Part shown: piece by piece, positions 44,386 to 52,898 of the stretch
Numbering within the stretch: position 1 is the stretch's first letter
How the letters are laid out: every line of letters starts with the position of its first letter
Translations under genes and position numbers: made by a program
Assembly: GCA_017469115.1 (NCBI GenBank)
Contig: JAFUGY010000053.1
Coordinates: 1 to 64,000, forward strand
Origin: Oscillospiraceae bacterium
Lineage (GTDB): Bacteria > Bacillota > Clostridia > Oscillospirales > Oscillospiraceae
Reading direction: 5' to 3'
Length of the DNA stretch: 64,000 nucleotides
The notes under the pieces: generated by a model
Told to the model about the DNA's origin: nothing
Databases searched by the model: none
Seen by the model: the letters and a program-made list of their open reading frames with translations, nothing else

Positions 44386-45564
44386 TTCGCAGATTCTTTT
44401 GATCACCCGGATGAGACCGTCGAGATCTCCCGGTTCTACCACATTTTCCGGCAGGCAGCTCTCCGGACTCCCGCCGGAGTTGTAGGTTACGACAGGCGTT
44501 TTGCAGGCGGCAGCTTCCAGATTCGTGGTGGGATAATTTTCTTCATAACTCAGGTTGGCATAGACAGCAGAAACCGTGTACAGCTCCGCAAGCTCCCGAA
44601 CGTTGTTGGTTTTGGTGAGGCACCAGAGATCCGCACTGCCTTTGGAGGCATAACAAAATACATTGGGTGCTTCTTTTCGAAACTCGCGATCCGGCAAATC
44701 CCTGCCGAGCTGACGAATCTGTTTTTCGAACAGGCCTACCACCATGACGGCATACTCTTTCGGCAGTCTGCGGCTGAGCTCGACATAGTCACGCAGGCCC
44801 TTTCGCCAGTCCCACGAACTGGCAACACCGAGAACAATCTTTTTCTCTTCCAGGCCGTAATCGGACAGAAAGCTTCCGGTTGTCGGCACAAAGGAAGAGA
44901 GGTCAATCTTATTGCGCCTGACTTCCACAGGATATTCTCTCAGAAAGCTCTGCTTTGTAAGCTCTGCCAGCCAGTGGGAAGGGCAGATAATCGTCAGATC
45001 CTTCACCCCGGTAAAGGCGGCTTTCTTTCGGGCATAGTTTCGGGCGCTGTTGTCCAGCCCGTAGCAGGACGGATACCGCTTTAAAAGAGGGCAACGGCCG
45101 CAGCCTGTCTTCCATTTTTCGCACTTTTCAGCGGAGAAATAACAGCAATGGCCGGTAAATGCCCAACAGTCGTGAAACGTCCAGAACACTTTCATGCCGG
45201 GGCGGGACTTGATCCAGCGGAAGAGCAGCTCATAATTGATGTAATACCCGTGGATGACATGGAGCCACAGCACATCCGGGTCGTATTCTTCCGCCCAGCG
45301 GAGGAACGCCTTCGTCGCTCTCTTTGAGGCCAGTCCATGGCGGTCAAACGCCATGGAGGCGACTCCATGCACGGCAAGATTGAGCCGATCACCGATTTTG
45401 ACGGCATACTTCTGATACTGTTCCGGAACATCCAGACGTCCGTAAGCTATTTTGCACTCCCAGCCCTGTTCTTCATACTCCCGGGCAATTTCAACTGCAA
45501 TCCGGCCGACGCTTCGGATTCCGCAAACGCCGCTGATCTCCAGCAGCCGCTTCTTTTTTTCCAT
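44383..45564 (-). CDS. Glycosyltransferase, GT4-like, exopolysaccharide synthesis
   Basis: 393 residues, two Rossmann-like halves. An N-terminal RLLEISGVCGIRSVGRIAVE acceptor half leads to a C-terminal GT-B donor half with NLSYEENYPTTNLEAAACKTPVV, where the Glu pair binds the nucleotide sugar. A Cys cluster (HDCWAFTGHCCYFSAEKCEKWKTGCGRCPLL) is unusual; it occurs in a subset of colanic-acid-type transferases. The start at 45564 is preceded by GAGGAAGACC. Sugar specificity is unknown. Confidence 0.85.
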   Translation of the reverse strand: MEKKKRLLEISGVCGIRSVGRIAVEIAREYEEQGWECKIAYGRLDVPEQYQKYAVKIGDRLNLAVHGVASMAFDRHGLASKRATKAFLRWAEEYDPDVLWLHVIHGYYINYELLFRWIKSRPGMKVFWTFHDCWAFTGHCCYFSAEKCEKWKTGCGRCPLLKRYPSCYGLDNSARNYARKKAAFTGVKDLTIICPSHWLAELTKQSFLREYPVEVRRNKIDLSSFVPTTGSFLSDYGLEEKKIVLGVASSWDWRKGLRDYVELSRRLPKEYAVMVVGLFEKQIRQLGRDLPDREFRKEAPNVFCYASKGSADLWCLTKTNNVRELAELYTVSAVYANLSYEENYPTTNLEAAACKTPVVTYNSGGSPESCLPENVVEPGDLDGLIRVIKRICE

Positions 45565-45583
45565 GGTCTTCCTCTCTTTTGGC

Positions 45584-45617
45584 AAAAAAGGCGCTGTGCG
45601 AAACACACAGCGCCTTT
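45584..45617 (-). terminator. Terminator of the LRR protein gene
   Basis: A 12-bp stem AAAGGCGCTGTG/CACAGCGCCTTT with a 7-nt loop; the minus transcript ends in six T residues. Confidence 0.85.
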
Positions 45618-45630
45618 CGATTTTCTGATT

Positions 45631-46296
45631 TTATGCTGCTGTATAGGGAATTTCGGCTTCCTGTGCAAACTGCTCGGCATAGGAACCTTCCGTTACAGCA
45701 AGGGTAAGGCGCGAACAGTCCAGAAAAGCATTGGGGGCAATTTCCGTTACGGAGGCCGGAATGGTAAGAGACTCCAGCGAGGTGCAGAACTCAAACGCTC
45801 TGGGCCCAATCTTTTCCAGCGTAGACGGCAGCGAAACGGACTTCAGCCCCGGGCAGAACATAAACGCCCCATCCTTCAGCTCGGTGATTCCTTCCGGAAC
45901 GGCAATTGCTTCCAGATCGTTGCAGCTCTGGAAGGCATAGCGCCCGATGGACTGAACAGAAGATGGAATCGTAATATCGATCAGATCCGTGCAGCCGTGG
46001 AAGGCATAATCGCCGATTTCCGTCACGCGGCTCGGGATGTGAATGCCGATCAGATCTGTATTGAACTCAAAGGCACTTGTGCCGACAGACGTCACATAAC
46101 GATGCCCGATGGAAGGAGCAACACTCACATAACCCCCATCACCGAAAAAGCCGACGATGGAAACTTCATTGTCATTAAGGATCTTATAACGGTAGCAACT
46201 GCCTGTATAAACTTCATCCTCGCCGTCTGCAAACGCGAAAACACAACAGGTTGCCAGCAAAGCAAGGGCTGTGAGCACAGCAAATAACTTTTTCAT
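45631..46296 (-). CDS. Secreted BspA-type leucine-rich-repeat protein
   Basis: 221 residues. The signal peptide is cleaved at about AFA-DGE. At least five LRR_5 repeats of 23 residues follow (VTEIGDYAFHGCTDLIDITI, VQSIGRYAFQSCNDLEAIAV and so on). Secreted proteins of this kind bind surfaces or host proteins. No wall anchor or dockerin is visible, so it may be released. GGAGG lies 7 nt before the second in-frame ATG, at 46296. It has its own strong promoter. Confidence 0.9.
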   Translation of the reverse strand: MKKLFAVLTALALLATCCVFAFADGEDEVYTGSCYRYKILNDNEVSIVGFFGDGGYVSVAPSIGHRYVTSVGTSAFEFNTDLIGIHIPSRVTEIGDYAFHGCTDLIDITIPSSVQSIGRYAFQSCNDLEAIAVPEGITELKDGAFMFCPGLKSVSLPSTLEKIGPRAFEFCTSLESLTIPASVTEIAPNAFLDCSRLTLAVTEGSYAEQFAQEAEIPYTAA

Positions 46297-46335
46297 AGCC
46301 ATTCCTCCGAAAACCGCTTTCTTATAGATAAGCTG

Positions 46336-46364
46336 ATTATAGCACGCAGCGCTTTAAATCGCAA
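46336..46364 (-). promoter_or_regulatory. Strong promoter of the LRR protein gene
   Basis: Minus strand: TTGCGA, 17 nt, perfect TATAAT; about 33 nt from the -10 end to the ATG region. Confidence 0.75.
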
Positions 46365-46392
46365 GAATGTTTCTTCTCTTTTTCCGTTTTCC

Positions 46393-47409
46393 TCATGCCT
46401 TTTTGCAGAAAGCGTCATAAACACACTGCCAGAGAGAAGCATCATCAACGGTAAATTCGGCATGATACAGCCCTTCCACGAACCTGTCATTGCGGGTATA
46501 GGTTCCGTCAGGTGTTATAACCGGAAGAATGGTATATTCGCAAAGATCTTCCACGATTTCCGAGATGTTGTTTACGGTGAGGTTTGTGCATAGAAATCGA
46601 TCGATGTCTTTAAAAGCATCCACTGCGAGATTCTGATTTTTCGCTGCTGCAGCACGGGCGGCTTCCGTAAAACCGGCAAGATAAAGCCTCTGGTGAGACA
46701 TTCGGGTTGCGTTGGATGCCAGCACAGAGGTATCACGCTGGCGGACAAACTGCAACGCCTTGTTGCCTTTCAGGGTCACGGTTGCCCCTTCTACAAATTC
46801 CTTCCCGAGAGAAGGGATATCATCTTCCAACGTCACCGCAACGCCGCCGACCAGATCATTCAAGACAGGAACAGCATCCATGGTAAAAGCCATATAGCGG
46901 TCTATGGGGGCATTACAGAGCAGCCATCTCGCAGCCTGAACTGTGTTCTCACAGCTGTCTTCCTTCCCCTGACCGAAGGTATGGGCGAAATTGATCTGCA
47001 TGATCCCGTAACCGCCCATCTTCCCGTCGGACAAGAGCCAGGGCACCCTGCAGACGGTATCCCGGTTGATCTGAAGCGGAGTAACCGTTTTGGCATCATG
47101 ATCAAAAACCAGAACAGCCAGAAAATCCGCAAACTGATAGTTGTAATTCCCGTGCTGTTTCACATCATCCGAGGTATCGGCATAATTGTCCGTTCCGATC
47201 AGGAGAACGGTGGAAATTCTTCTCTTAACCGGATAGTTTTCTCCGTTATGCTCAATATATTCGGAAGAATGGTCTGCATGCAGAGAGGAGCCGGCACCTT
47301 CCACAATTTCCCGATCGGTATCACGTTGAACCTTCCATACCAGAATGCCGAGCCCTGCAGCAAGAAACAGAACCAAAAGGAGCAAAACAGTATTTTTCGT
47401 TTTTTTCAT
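46393..47409 (-). CDS. LytR-CpsA-Psr (LCP) family cell-wall glycopolymer ligase
   Basis: 338 residues. One N-terminal membrane helix (NTVLLLLVLFLAAGLGILV) and an extracellular LCP domain. LCP enzymes transfer lipid-linked glycopolymers to peptidoglycan. Visible motifs: RISTVLLIGTDNYAD, DHDAKTVTPLQINRDTVCRV and NKALQFVRQRD, which hold the usual Arg/Asp residues. The C-terminal part is more divergent. The ATG at 47409 follows a terminator hairpin and has only a weak GGTG as SD. Confidence 0.87.
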   Translation of the reverse strand: MKKTKNTVLLLLVLFLAAGLGILVWKVQRDTDREIVEGAGSSLHADHSSEYIEHNGENYPVKRRISTVLLIGTDNYADTSDDVKQHGNYNYQFADFLAVLVFDHDAKTVTPLQINRDTVCRVPWLLSDGKMGGYGIMQINFAHTFGQGKEDSCENTVQAARWLLCNAPIDRYMAFTMDAVPVLNDLVGGVAVTLEDDIPSLGKEFVEGATVTLKGNKALQFVRQRDTSVLASNATRMSHQRLYLAGFTEAARAAAAKNQNLAVDAFKDIDRFLCTNLTVNNISEIVEDLCEYTILPVITPDGTYTRNDRFVEGLYHAEFTVDDASLWQCVYDAFCKKA

Positions 47410-47426
47410 ATCAATAAAACACCAAT

Positions 47427-47454
47427 AAAAAAAGGCGGGAAAACCCGCCTTTTT
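47427..47454 (-). terminator. Hairpin between the small secreted protein and the LCP gene
   Basis: A 9-bp stem AAAGGCGGG/CCCGCCTTT with a 4-nt loop; the minus transcript has a seven-T tail. It ends 17 nt before the LCP start, so LCP expression depends on read-through or on a promoter I cannot see. Confidence 0.85.
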
Positions 47455-47468
47455 CAAGCCATTCGAAA

Positions 47469-47903
47469 TCAGCCGTTAATCACAACGAAACCGAGATTAT
47501 CGGCATCGCCGGGAGCCGTGAACATGACCTTGTCAAAGCCCTTTGCACTCACAGCAAGCGTAATAGAACCTTCAGCTGCATCTTCACCAAGCGTGATAAT
47601 GCCTTCAGCAAGGTTATCCTTGTTAGCTTCAAAGAAAGCCTTCAGCTCTTCATCAGCATCATCAGCACTTTTCACGACCTTGTCGGCCAGAGCAACCGCA
47701 GCATCGCCTTCTTCACCGTAAGGAGCCACAATGGGAGTTGCAACTCTGATTTCACCGGTGCTGAACTTCACAATCAAAGAACCGGCGGCATCACCGTGGG
47801 CTGCATTGACATCTGTCTTCGAGGGAGAAGAAGCCGCAAACGCCATTGCGCAAAAACTCATAACAAGAACGAACGCCAGCATCATTGCCAAGAACTTTTT
47901 CAT
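47469..47903 (-). CDS. Small secreted protein of unknown function in the EPS cluster
   Basis: 144 residues. The signal peptide MKKFLAMMLAFVLVMSFCAM ends at about AFA-ASS. The mature part is small, acidic and Ala/Asp-rich, with two beta-like stretches (SLIVKFSTGEIRVATPI and GSITLAVSAKGFDKVMFTA) around a short helix. No family recognised, no anchor. GGAGG lies 7 nt before the ATG. Position between cpsB and the LCP gene suggests an export or wall-related role. Confidence 0.75.
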   Translation of the reverse strand: MKKFLAMMLAFVLVMSFCAMAFAASSPSKTDVNAAHGDAAGSLIVKFSTGEIRVATPIVAPYGEEGDAAVALADKVVKSADDADEELKAFFEANKDNLAEGIITLGEDAAEGSITLAVSAKGFDKVMFTAPGDADNLGFVVING

Positions 47904-47952
47904 AATCATACCTCCAACAAAATAAGAGACGATGTTAAAATAATACACCCGC

Positions 47953-48666
47953 TTATCTTAACGTTAACACATTATAACCGTTTTCACTGATGAATGCAAG
48001 GCTTTTTTGCAAATTATTTTCACGAATTTTTGCAGCAGCAAGACCGATATTGGGAAGCCTGTTTGTCATATTGTGACAATCCGACCCGATGAGCTGGAAC
48101 ATCCCGCGTTTCAGCATTTCCATGGCAAAGGGCGCGCTGTCCTGATGCAGGAAGAAGGATGCATTCACCTGAACCAGAATCCGCCTTTGCGCCATGCGTG
48201 CAAACAGAGAATCATCCCTCAGCATTCTGCAATATCGGTCGAGATGCGCCATCACCGGAACAAGCCTCAGTTTCTCATTGATCTCTTCGATCTCATCAAG
48301 CATGGAAGTAGAAAAGGGCATCACCGGCGGCTCTACCAGGATCATACCTGTATCTCCGAGTGCCAAAGGAATGATTTCTTCACAATCCGATATCCCGGGA
48401 AAATAGTAAACCTCAGCACCGAGATGGATTTGCGGAAGAATTGACCCCCTTTTTTTCTCCTGAAGATAGGCGTTTAACTCTTCCACTGCCTGTTCCCGCC
48501 GCCTCAGGAATGAAGAAGGGTCTTCTTCATCGGCATAAAAATGGCTGGTGGCAAAAATATGATCAACACCCTGCTCCGCGCTCATCTCAAGCATGGCAAG
48601 AGATTCCTCCGGAGAAGAAGAACCGTCATCCATTCCCGGAAGAATATGGCTGTGAAAATCTATCAT
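47953..48666 (-). CDS. CpsB/CapC-type protein-tyrosine phosphatase (PHP family)
   Basis: 237 residues. This manganese-dependent PHP enzyme removes phosphate from the tyrosine cluster of the kinase CpsD. Metal motifs: DFHSHILPGMDDGS at the N-terminus, a middle ATSHF and late MAHLDRY and GSDCHN. It overlaps the kinase gene by 4 nt. Confidence 0.93.
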   Translation of the reverse strand: MIDFHSHILPGMDDGSSSPEESLAMLEMSAEQGVDHIFATSHFYADEEDPSSFLRRREQAVEELNAYLQEKKRGSILPQIHLGAEVYYFPGISDCEEIIPLALGDTGMILVEPPVMPFSTSMLDEIEEINEKLRLVPVMAHLDRYCRMLRDDSLFARMAQRRILVQVNASFFLHQDSAPFAMEMLKRGMFQLIGSDCHNMTNRLPNIGLAAAKIRENNLQKSLAFISENGYNVLTLR

Positions 48667-49439
48667 CTCTCTTCTTTCTTACTACTATAATAATTACTGT
48701 AGCCGTAATTGCTGTTGTAAGGTCCGTACTTCCCGTAGGAAGACGATTTGGAAGCTCCTGCAATGGACCCGTTGATGACAAAGCCGAAAATCCGGGAATT
48801 CGTCAGATTCAGCTGTGTGATGCATTCATTCAAAATATATTTTGAAGTATGATTCTCACGGATGACAACCAGCATTCCGTCCACCAGTTTGGAAATTGTC
48901 TGCGCATCCGACACCGCCCCGACAGGAGGAAGGTCAATCACGATATAGTCAAACTTCGTTTTCAGCATTTCAAGCAGTCTGGCCATACGCGGTGAGTTCA
49001 GAAGCTCAGATGGATTCGGAGGAACATCCCCGGAAAGGAGCACATTAAATCCGAATGAATCATCTTTTGGGATGTATTCCCGCAAAGCACCTGCAGCACT
49101 GTTGGTTTCCGTCAGGAGATTGCTGAGCCCTGGCTTTGGGTTCATATTTAACTTGGAGTCGATTGAAGCACGACGCATATCGGCATCAATCAGCAACACT
49201 TTTTTATTCAGCTGTGCCATGGAATAGGCCAGGTTGATAGCCGTAACCGTCTTCCCTTCGGCAGGGTGGGAACTTGTAATTCCGACAACTCCGCAGCCTT
49301 CCGTATCCGTAAAACAGAATTGCAGGTTAGTGCGAAGGCGCTTGAAAGCTTCTTTCCCGGCAAACGTCAGATTCTCACACAGAAACTGACTCTGGTCATT
49401 TTTAGAAGAGCCGGACTTTCTTTTCTTCTCTTCCGCCAT
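48663..49439 (-). CDS. Bacterial tyrosine kinase, CpsD/CapB type
   Basis: 258 residues. This BY-kinase autophosphorylates its C-terminal tyrosine tail to control polysaccharide chain length and export. Walker A is SSHPAEGKTVTAINLA, A' LLIDADMRR and Walker B DYIVIDLPP. The last about 30 residues hold about ten tyrosines (GKYGPYNSNYGYSNYY). It starts directly after cpsC. Confidence 0.94.
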   Translation of the reverse strand: MAEEKKRKSGSSKNDQSQFLCENLTFAGKEAFKRLRTNLQFCFTDTEGCGVVGITSSHPAEGKTVTAINLAYSMAQLNKKVLLIDADMRRASIDSKLNMNPKPGLSNLLTETNSAAGALREYIPKDDSFGFNVLLSGDVPPNPSELLNSPRMARLLEMLKTKFDYIVIDLPPVGAVSDAQTISKLVDGMLVVIRENHTSKYILNECITQLNLTNSRIFGFVINGSIAGASKSSSYGKYGPYNSNYGYSNYYSSKKEER

Positions 49440-50222
49440 TTATTTTGCCTTCCTTTCTTCCTTGCCGTAATAGGAGGAATAATCCGAATAATAGGACTTC
49501 TTCGACGGGGTACGCATATCCGGAATAATCGCCAGAACCGGAATATCAGGATAGAGCTTTGCCACATCGTCGGAAGAATGGATCATCACATCTTCTTCTG
49601 CACCGAAAATCTCTTTCAGGCAAATAATACCTGCAGCCAGAACGAATCCCAATAGAGCGCCGATCGCCGTATTTTTCAGATAATTCGGGGAAGAGCGATG
49701 AGCAGGCACAATTGCATAATCCACAACTCGAACAGCACTGCCGTCCACAATATCGGAAATACGATCCGGCAGCACCTTGGCAATGGTGTTTGCAATCAGC
49801 TCAGCCTCCGTTGGGCTTTCACTCGTCACCGTAATGCTGAAGATACCGGTACTCTTAACACTTGCAGCCGAAATCATTTTACTCAGAGCATTGGCAGTAT
49901 ACGGAACCCCTGATTCCTCAATGATTTCTTCCAGGGTAGTTCTGCTCTTCAAAATCTCAATATAGGTGCTCACGAGCGTCTGTGCAGCACTGAGTTCACC
50001 GCTTGAGATTGAGAAGCTCGCCCCTCCGACGGAGACCGTACTATTATTCACATACATGGTGGCAACCGCCTGATATTCCGGAGATAAAAATAAATAAGAG
50101 ACTCCGAACGCTAATCCGCCAACAATAAGTGCAACCAGAATAATCACCAGAGCATTTCGCCATAGCGCACGAAAAAGCTGCAGAAGATCAATTTCAATCT
50201 CGCCATTGTTATTCTTCGTCAT
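49440..50222 (-). CDS. Polysaccharide co-polymerase/kinase adaptor, Wzz/CpsC type
   Basis: 260 residues. Two membrane helices (about 18-42 and 180-200) flank an extracellular Wzz domain. The inner C-terminal tail normally activates CpsD. Here that tail also carries a tyrosine cluster (SYYSDYSSYYGKEERK), mirroring the kinase tail. First gene of cpsC-cpsD-cpsB. Confidence 0.93.
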   Translation of the reverse strand: MTKNNNGEIEIDLLQLFRALWRNALVIILVALIVGGLAFGVSYLFLSPEYQAVATMYVNNSTVSVGGASFSISSGELSAAQTLVSTYIEILKSRTTLEEIIEESGVPYTANALSKMISAASVKSTGIFSITVTSESPTEAELIANTIAKVLPDRISDIVDGSAVRVVDYAIVPAHRSSPNYLKNTAIGALLGFVLAAGIICLKEIFGAEEDVMIHSSDDVAKLYPDIPVLAIIPDMRTPSKKSYYSDYSSYYGKEERKAK

Positions 50223-50253
50223 TTTCTACGTCTCCTTTACAATATGACGTCCT

Positions 50254-50282
50254 ATTATACCTTTCTTTTTCTCATTCGTAAA
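50254..50282 (-). promoter_or_regulatory. Promoter of the cpsC-D-B operon
   Basis: Minus strand: TTTACG, 17 nt, perfect TATAAT; 32 nt to the start codon. Confidence 0.7.
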
Positions 50283-50314
50283 GAAAAAAATGATAATTTT
50301 TAAAAAAACCGGAC

Positions 50315-50343
50315 TTGTATTCTCCAGGAATATACGCTATAAT
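50315..50343 (+). promoter_or_regulatory. Promoter of the SGNH-like gene
   Basis: TTGTAT, 17 nt, perfect TATAAT; divergent from and about 33 bp away from the cpsC promoter. Confidence 0.75.
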
Positions 50344-50375
50344 GACTCGAATCAAAAAAAGGAGTGCGTTCTGAT

Positions 50376-51698
50376 ATGTGGGAGAAAGAAAAAAAACATA
50401 TTGGGATTAAAATATTGCTTGTTCTTCTGATTCTTGCCTTGATTGCCGGCTTCTACTATGTTTATCAGCACATCAAGGTACTGGAAGAAGCACAGGATGC
50501 GGAACTCATGGCTGTCCACCAGGAGCATCAGCAGGAACTGAATGAGGCAAGACAAGCCACTTATGATGAAGTTCAGGTGCTCTATGACCGGGATCTGCAG
50601 ACCGTGCAGCAGTATCTGCCGGGCGTTGTCTGCTGGGGTGATATCACAACCGGCGGGACGGCAGGCGGTGTCAGTTATCCCGGTGTGCTGCAGGACGAGA
50701 TTGATCTCCATATCGTTGACCGATATAATTTTTACGGGACGCTGGAAAATACGGAAGGGATTGCGCGTATAACCGATTGGTCTGTCTTTACGGTAGATAT
50801 CCCGGTGGTCAACATGGGAACCGGGAAGGAGACAACTCCCACCGTTGTCGGCAGAAACGGAGCTATTCCCTATGTTGTTGACGAAGCCTTTACCATCCCT
50901 GCTGATTCGGAACGGGTAGCAATCAAGATCAGGAGTTCAGACGAAGCGCTTCTCAGCAGCCTGCTCCCTGAATATGCTCCGGCGCTTCAGAAAGGTTCCG
51001 ATGTCAACCCACTGACACAGGGAGACGGAGGCATCAATCCTGTCACCATCAACGGGATTGAAGGAACGCTGTCTCTCGATCTCGAGATTTATTATTACAG
51101 CCAGAAACTGAACTACTATTTCACCCGTCTGACGCCGGGGGCAGAAACGGAAATTGCGGAAGGAACAGAAGTTGTCACCTCGGCTTCTTCCAAATATCTC
51201 GATTATATCCCCATCATCTTCCTCGGCACTTACGATGACGTGAACCGTACCGTTGAGCAGTTGATTGCCTACCAGAAGGCTATGATCAACCATCAGGTCC
51301 GGAACAAAGACCGGTATCTGATCATCGGGCCGTATTACCTGGAAAGCCGATGGGATCGAGGCACGACTCTTGACCTGGACACTTTTGAAACCGCCATGGT
51401 ACAGGAATACGGCGATCACTTCATCAATGTGCGCAAATATCTCTGCGGAGACGGGATGAATGACGCCGGCCTTGAAGCCACGAAGCAAGACACCGACGAT
51501 ATCGCTCACGGGCTTGTGCCCTCTAGCCTGAGGAGCACTGCAGATCCCTCCGAGCTCAATGCCACGGGCTGCCGGCTTGTCGGCAAACTGGTATATAACT
51601 GGATGGATAAACTTGGTTACTTTAAAGAAGTAAAGGACGAGCTGGGTATCACCGCTCTTGAAAAGCAGGATCGCCAGCAACAGGCGGGATATAAATAA
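50376..51698 (+). CDS. Membrane-anchored SGNH-hydrolase-like protein lacking the catalytic triad
   Basis: 440 residues. One N-terminal helix (about 10-30), a coiled stalk (about 33-75), then an SGNH-like fold. Block I reads VCWGDITTGGTAGGVSYP, with GDI where active enzymes have GDS. Block II reads VVNMGTGKETTPTVVGRNGA. Block III reads IIFLGTYDD, with Tyr for the oxyanion Asn. Block V reads DPSELNATGCRLVG, with Glu for the catalytic His. It diverges from the cpsCDB operon, so a glycan-binding role in EPS assembly is plausible. The ATG at 50376 lies 11 nt after AAAGGAG. Confidence 0.78.
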   Translation: MWEKEKKHIGIKILLVLLILALIAGFYYVYQHIKVLEEAQDAELMAVHQEHQQELNEARQATYDEVQVLYDRDLQTVQQYLPGVVCWGDITTGGTAGGVSYPGVLQDEIDLHIVDRYNFYGTLENTEGIARITDWSVFTVDIPVVNMGTGKETTPTVVGRNGAIPYVVDEAFTIPADSERVAIKIRSSDEALLSSLLPEYAPALQKGSDVNPLTQGDGGINPVTINGIEGTLSLDLEIYYYSQKLNYYFTRLTPGAETEIAEGTEVVTSASSKYLDYIPIIFLGTYDDVNRTVEQLIAYQKAMINHQVRNKDRYLIIGPYYLESRWDRGTTLDLDTFETAMVQEYGDHFINVRKYLCGDGMNDAGLEATKQDTDDIAHGLVPSSLRSTADPSELNATGCRLVGKLVYNWMDKLGYFKEVKDELGITALEKQDRQQQAGYK

Positions 51699-51701
51699 AT
51701 C

Positions 51702-51735
51702 ATATGCCGGGATTCAATCCCGGCATATTTTATTT
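51702..51735 (+). terminator. Terminator of the SGNH-like gene
   Basis: A 10-bp core stem ATATGCCGGG/CCCGGCATAT followed by TTTTATTT; it can also serve the minus strand. About 95 bp of unassigned sequence separates it from the epimerase gene. Confidence 0.85.
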
Positions 51736-51830
51736 CCCACCGTTTCCTTATGCTCCTCCACGAGTGATGACAGAAGAAACTCAATCGGGATCAGCATCAG
51801 AATATTCAGGACAATTCGCAGGCAGCGTGT

Positions 51831-52898
51831 TCAAATAGAATAATACTTCTTATACCACTTTGCGAACTTGCCCAGCCCTTCCCGGATATCAATCTTCGGG
51901 GTAAAACCGTAATCACGCTCCAGAGCCACGGAATCCGCATACGTCACAGGCACATCACCCGGCTGCATGCCGACCAGTTCCCGATGCGCTTCAAAATCAT
52001 AGGTAACCGGCAAAATGCCGGAAGAAACCAACTCTTCCTGCAGGGTAGAGACAAAATCCAGCAGGTTCTCCGGCTGACCGCCGCCGATGTTGTAAACCGC
52101 ATAGGGAGCGAGCGGCAATCCGTCCGGCCCCAGAGCCTTTTCCGGAGCACCCTTCATGACCCGCACAATCCCCTCTACGATATCATCGATATAGGTAAAG
52201 TCCCGCTTCATATCACCGTAATTGAAGATCTTGATCGTCCCGCCCTTCACGAGCCTTTTTGTAGCGCTGTAATAGAACATATCCGGCCGCCCGGCAGGGC
52301 CGTACACCGTGAAGAACCGCAGCCCGGTGCTGGGGATGCTGTACAGCTTGCTGTAAGAGTGGGCAAGCAGCTCATTGCTCTTCTTCGTCGCTGCATAGAG
52401 CGACACCGGATGGTCCACCATATCCTCCGTGCTGAAAGGAACTTTCTTATTTCCGCCGTATACCGAGGAAGACGACGCATATACCAGATGCTCCACCGGA
52501 TCATACCGGCAGGCTTCCAGAATGTTATAGAAACCGAGAATGTTGGACTCGATATACGCATCCGGATGATCGATGCTGTAGCGCACCCCGGCCTGAGCAG
52601 CCAGATTGACCACCACGGCAGGCCTATATTTTGCAAATACCTCAAGTACCAGCTGCTTATCCGCAAGATTGCCGCGGATAAACACGTGCTTTACCCGGCT
52701 GTCCTCCGCAACCTTCACCACCTGGTCAAGCCGCCACTCTTTGAGGCTGACCTCATAATAATCATTCATATTGTCGAAGGAAAGCACGGTGCCCCCGTCC
52801 AGTTCCTTCAGCAGGCGCATCACCAGATAGCTCCCGATAAACCCCGGGCATCCGGTTACCAGGATCGTTTTCCCGTTTAAGTCGACAGGTGTTTTCAT
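51831..52898 (-). CDS. NAD-dependent UDP-glucuronate 4-epimerase-like protein
   Basis: 355 residues, extended SDR fold. NAD loop TGCPGFIGSYL, with Cys in the GxxGxxG motif. Active site: Ser in ASSSSVYGGN and YAATKKSNE (Tyr/Lys). FFTVYGPAGRPDM is typical of UDP-GlcA 4-epimerases. It interconverts UDP-GlcA and UDP-GalA. Last gene of a tight operon; it overlaps the nucleotidyltransferase by 4 nt. Confidence 0.9.
   Translation of the reverse strand: MKTPVDLNGKTILVTGCPGFIGSYLVMRLLKELDGGTVLSFDNMNDYYEVSLKEWRLDQVVKVAEDSRVKHVFIRGNLADKQLVLEVFAKYRPAVVVNLAAQAGVRYSIDHPDAYIESNILGFYNILEACRYDPVEHLVYASSSSVYGGNKKVPFSTEDMVDHPVSLYAATKKSNELLAHSYSKLYSIPSTGLRFFTVYGPAGRPDMFYYSATKRLVKGGTIKIFNYGDMKRDFTYIDDIVEGIVRVMKGAPEKALGPDGLPLAPYAVYNIGGGQPENLLDFVSTLQEELVSSGILPVTYDFEAHRELVGMQPGDVPVTYADSVALERDYGFTPKIDIREGLGKFAKWYKKYYSI

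Noticed and set aside
51736..51830. Remnant of a membrane-protein gene between the SGNH-like and epimerase genes
   Set aside because: One minus-strand frame reads like a hydrophobic tail, but it is only about 35 codons, has no start and crosses a terminator; too short to support.
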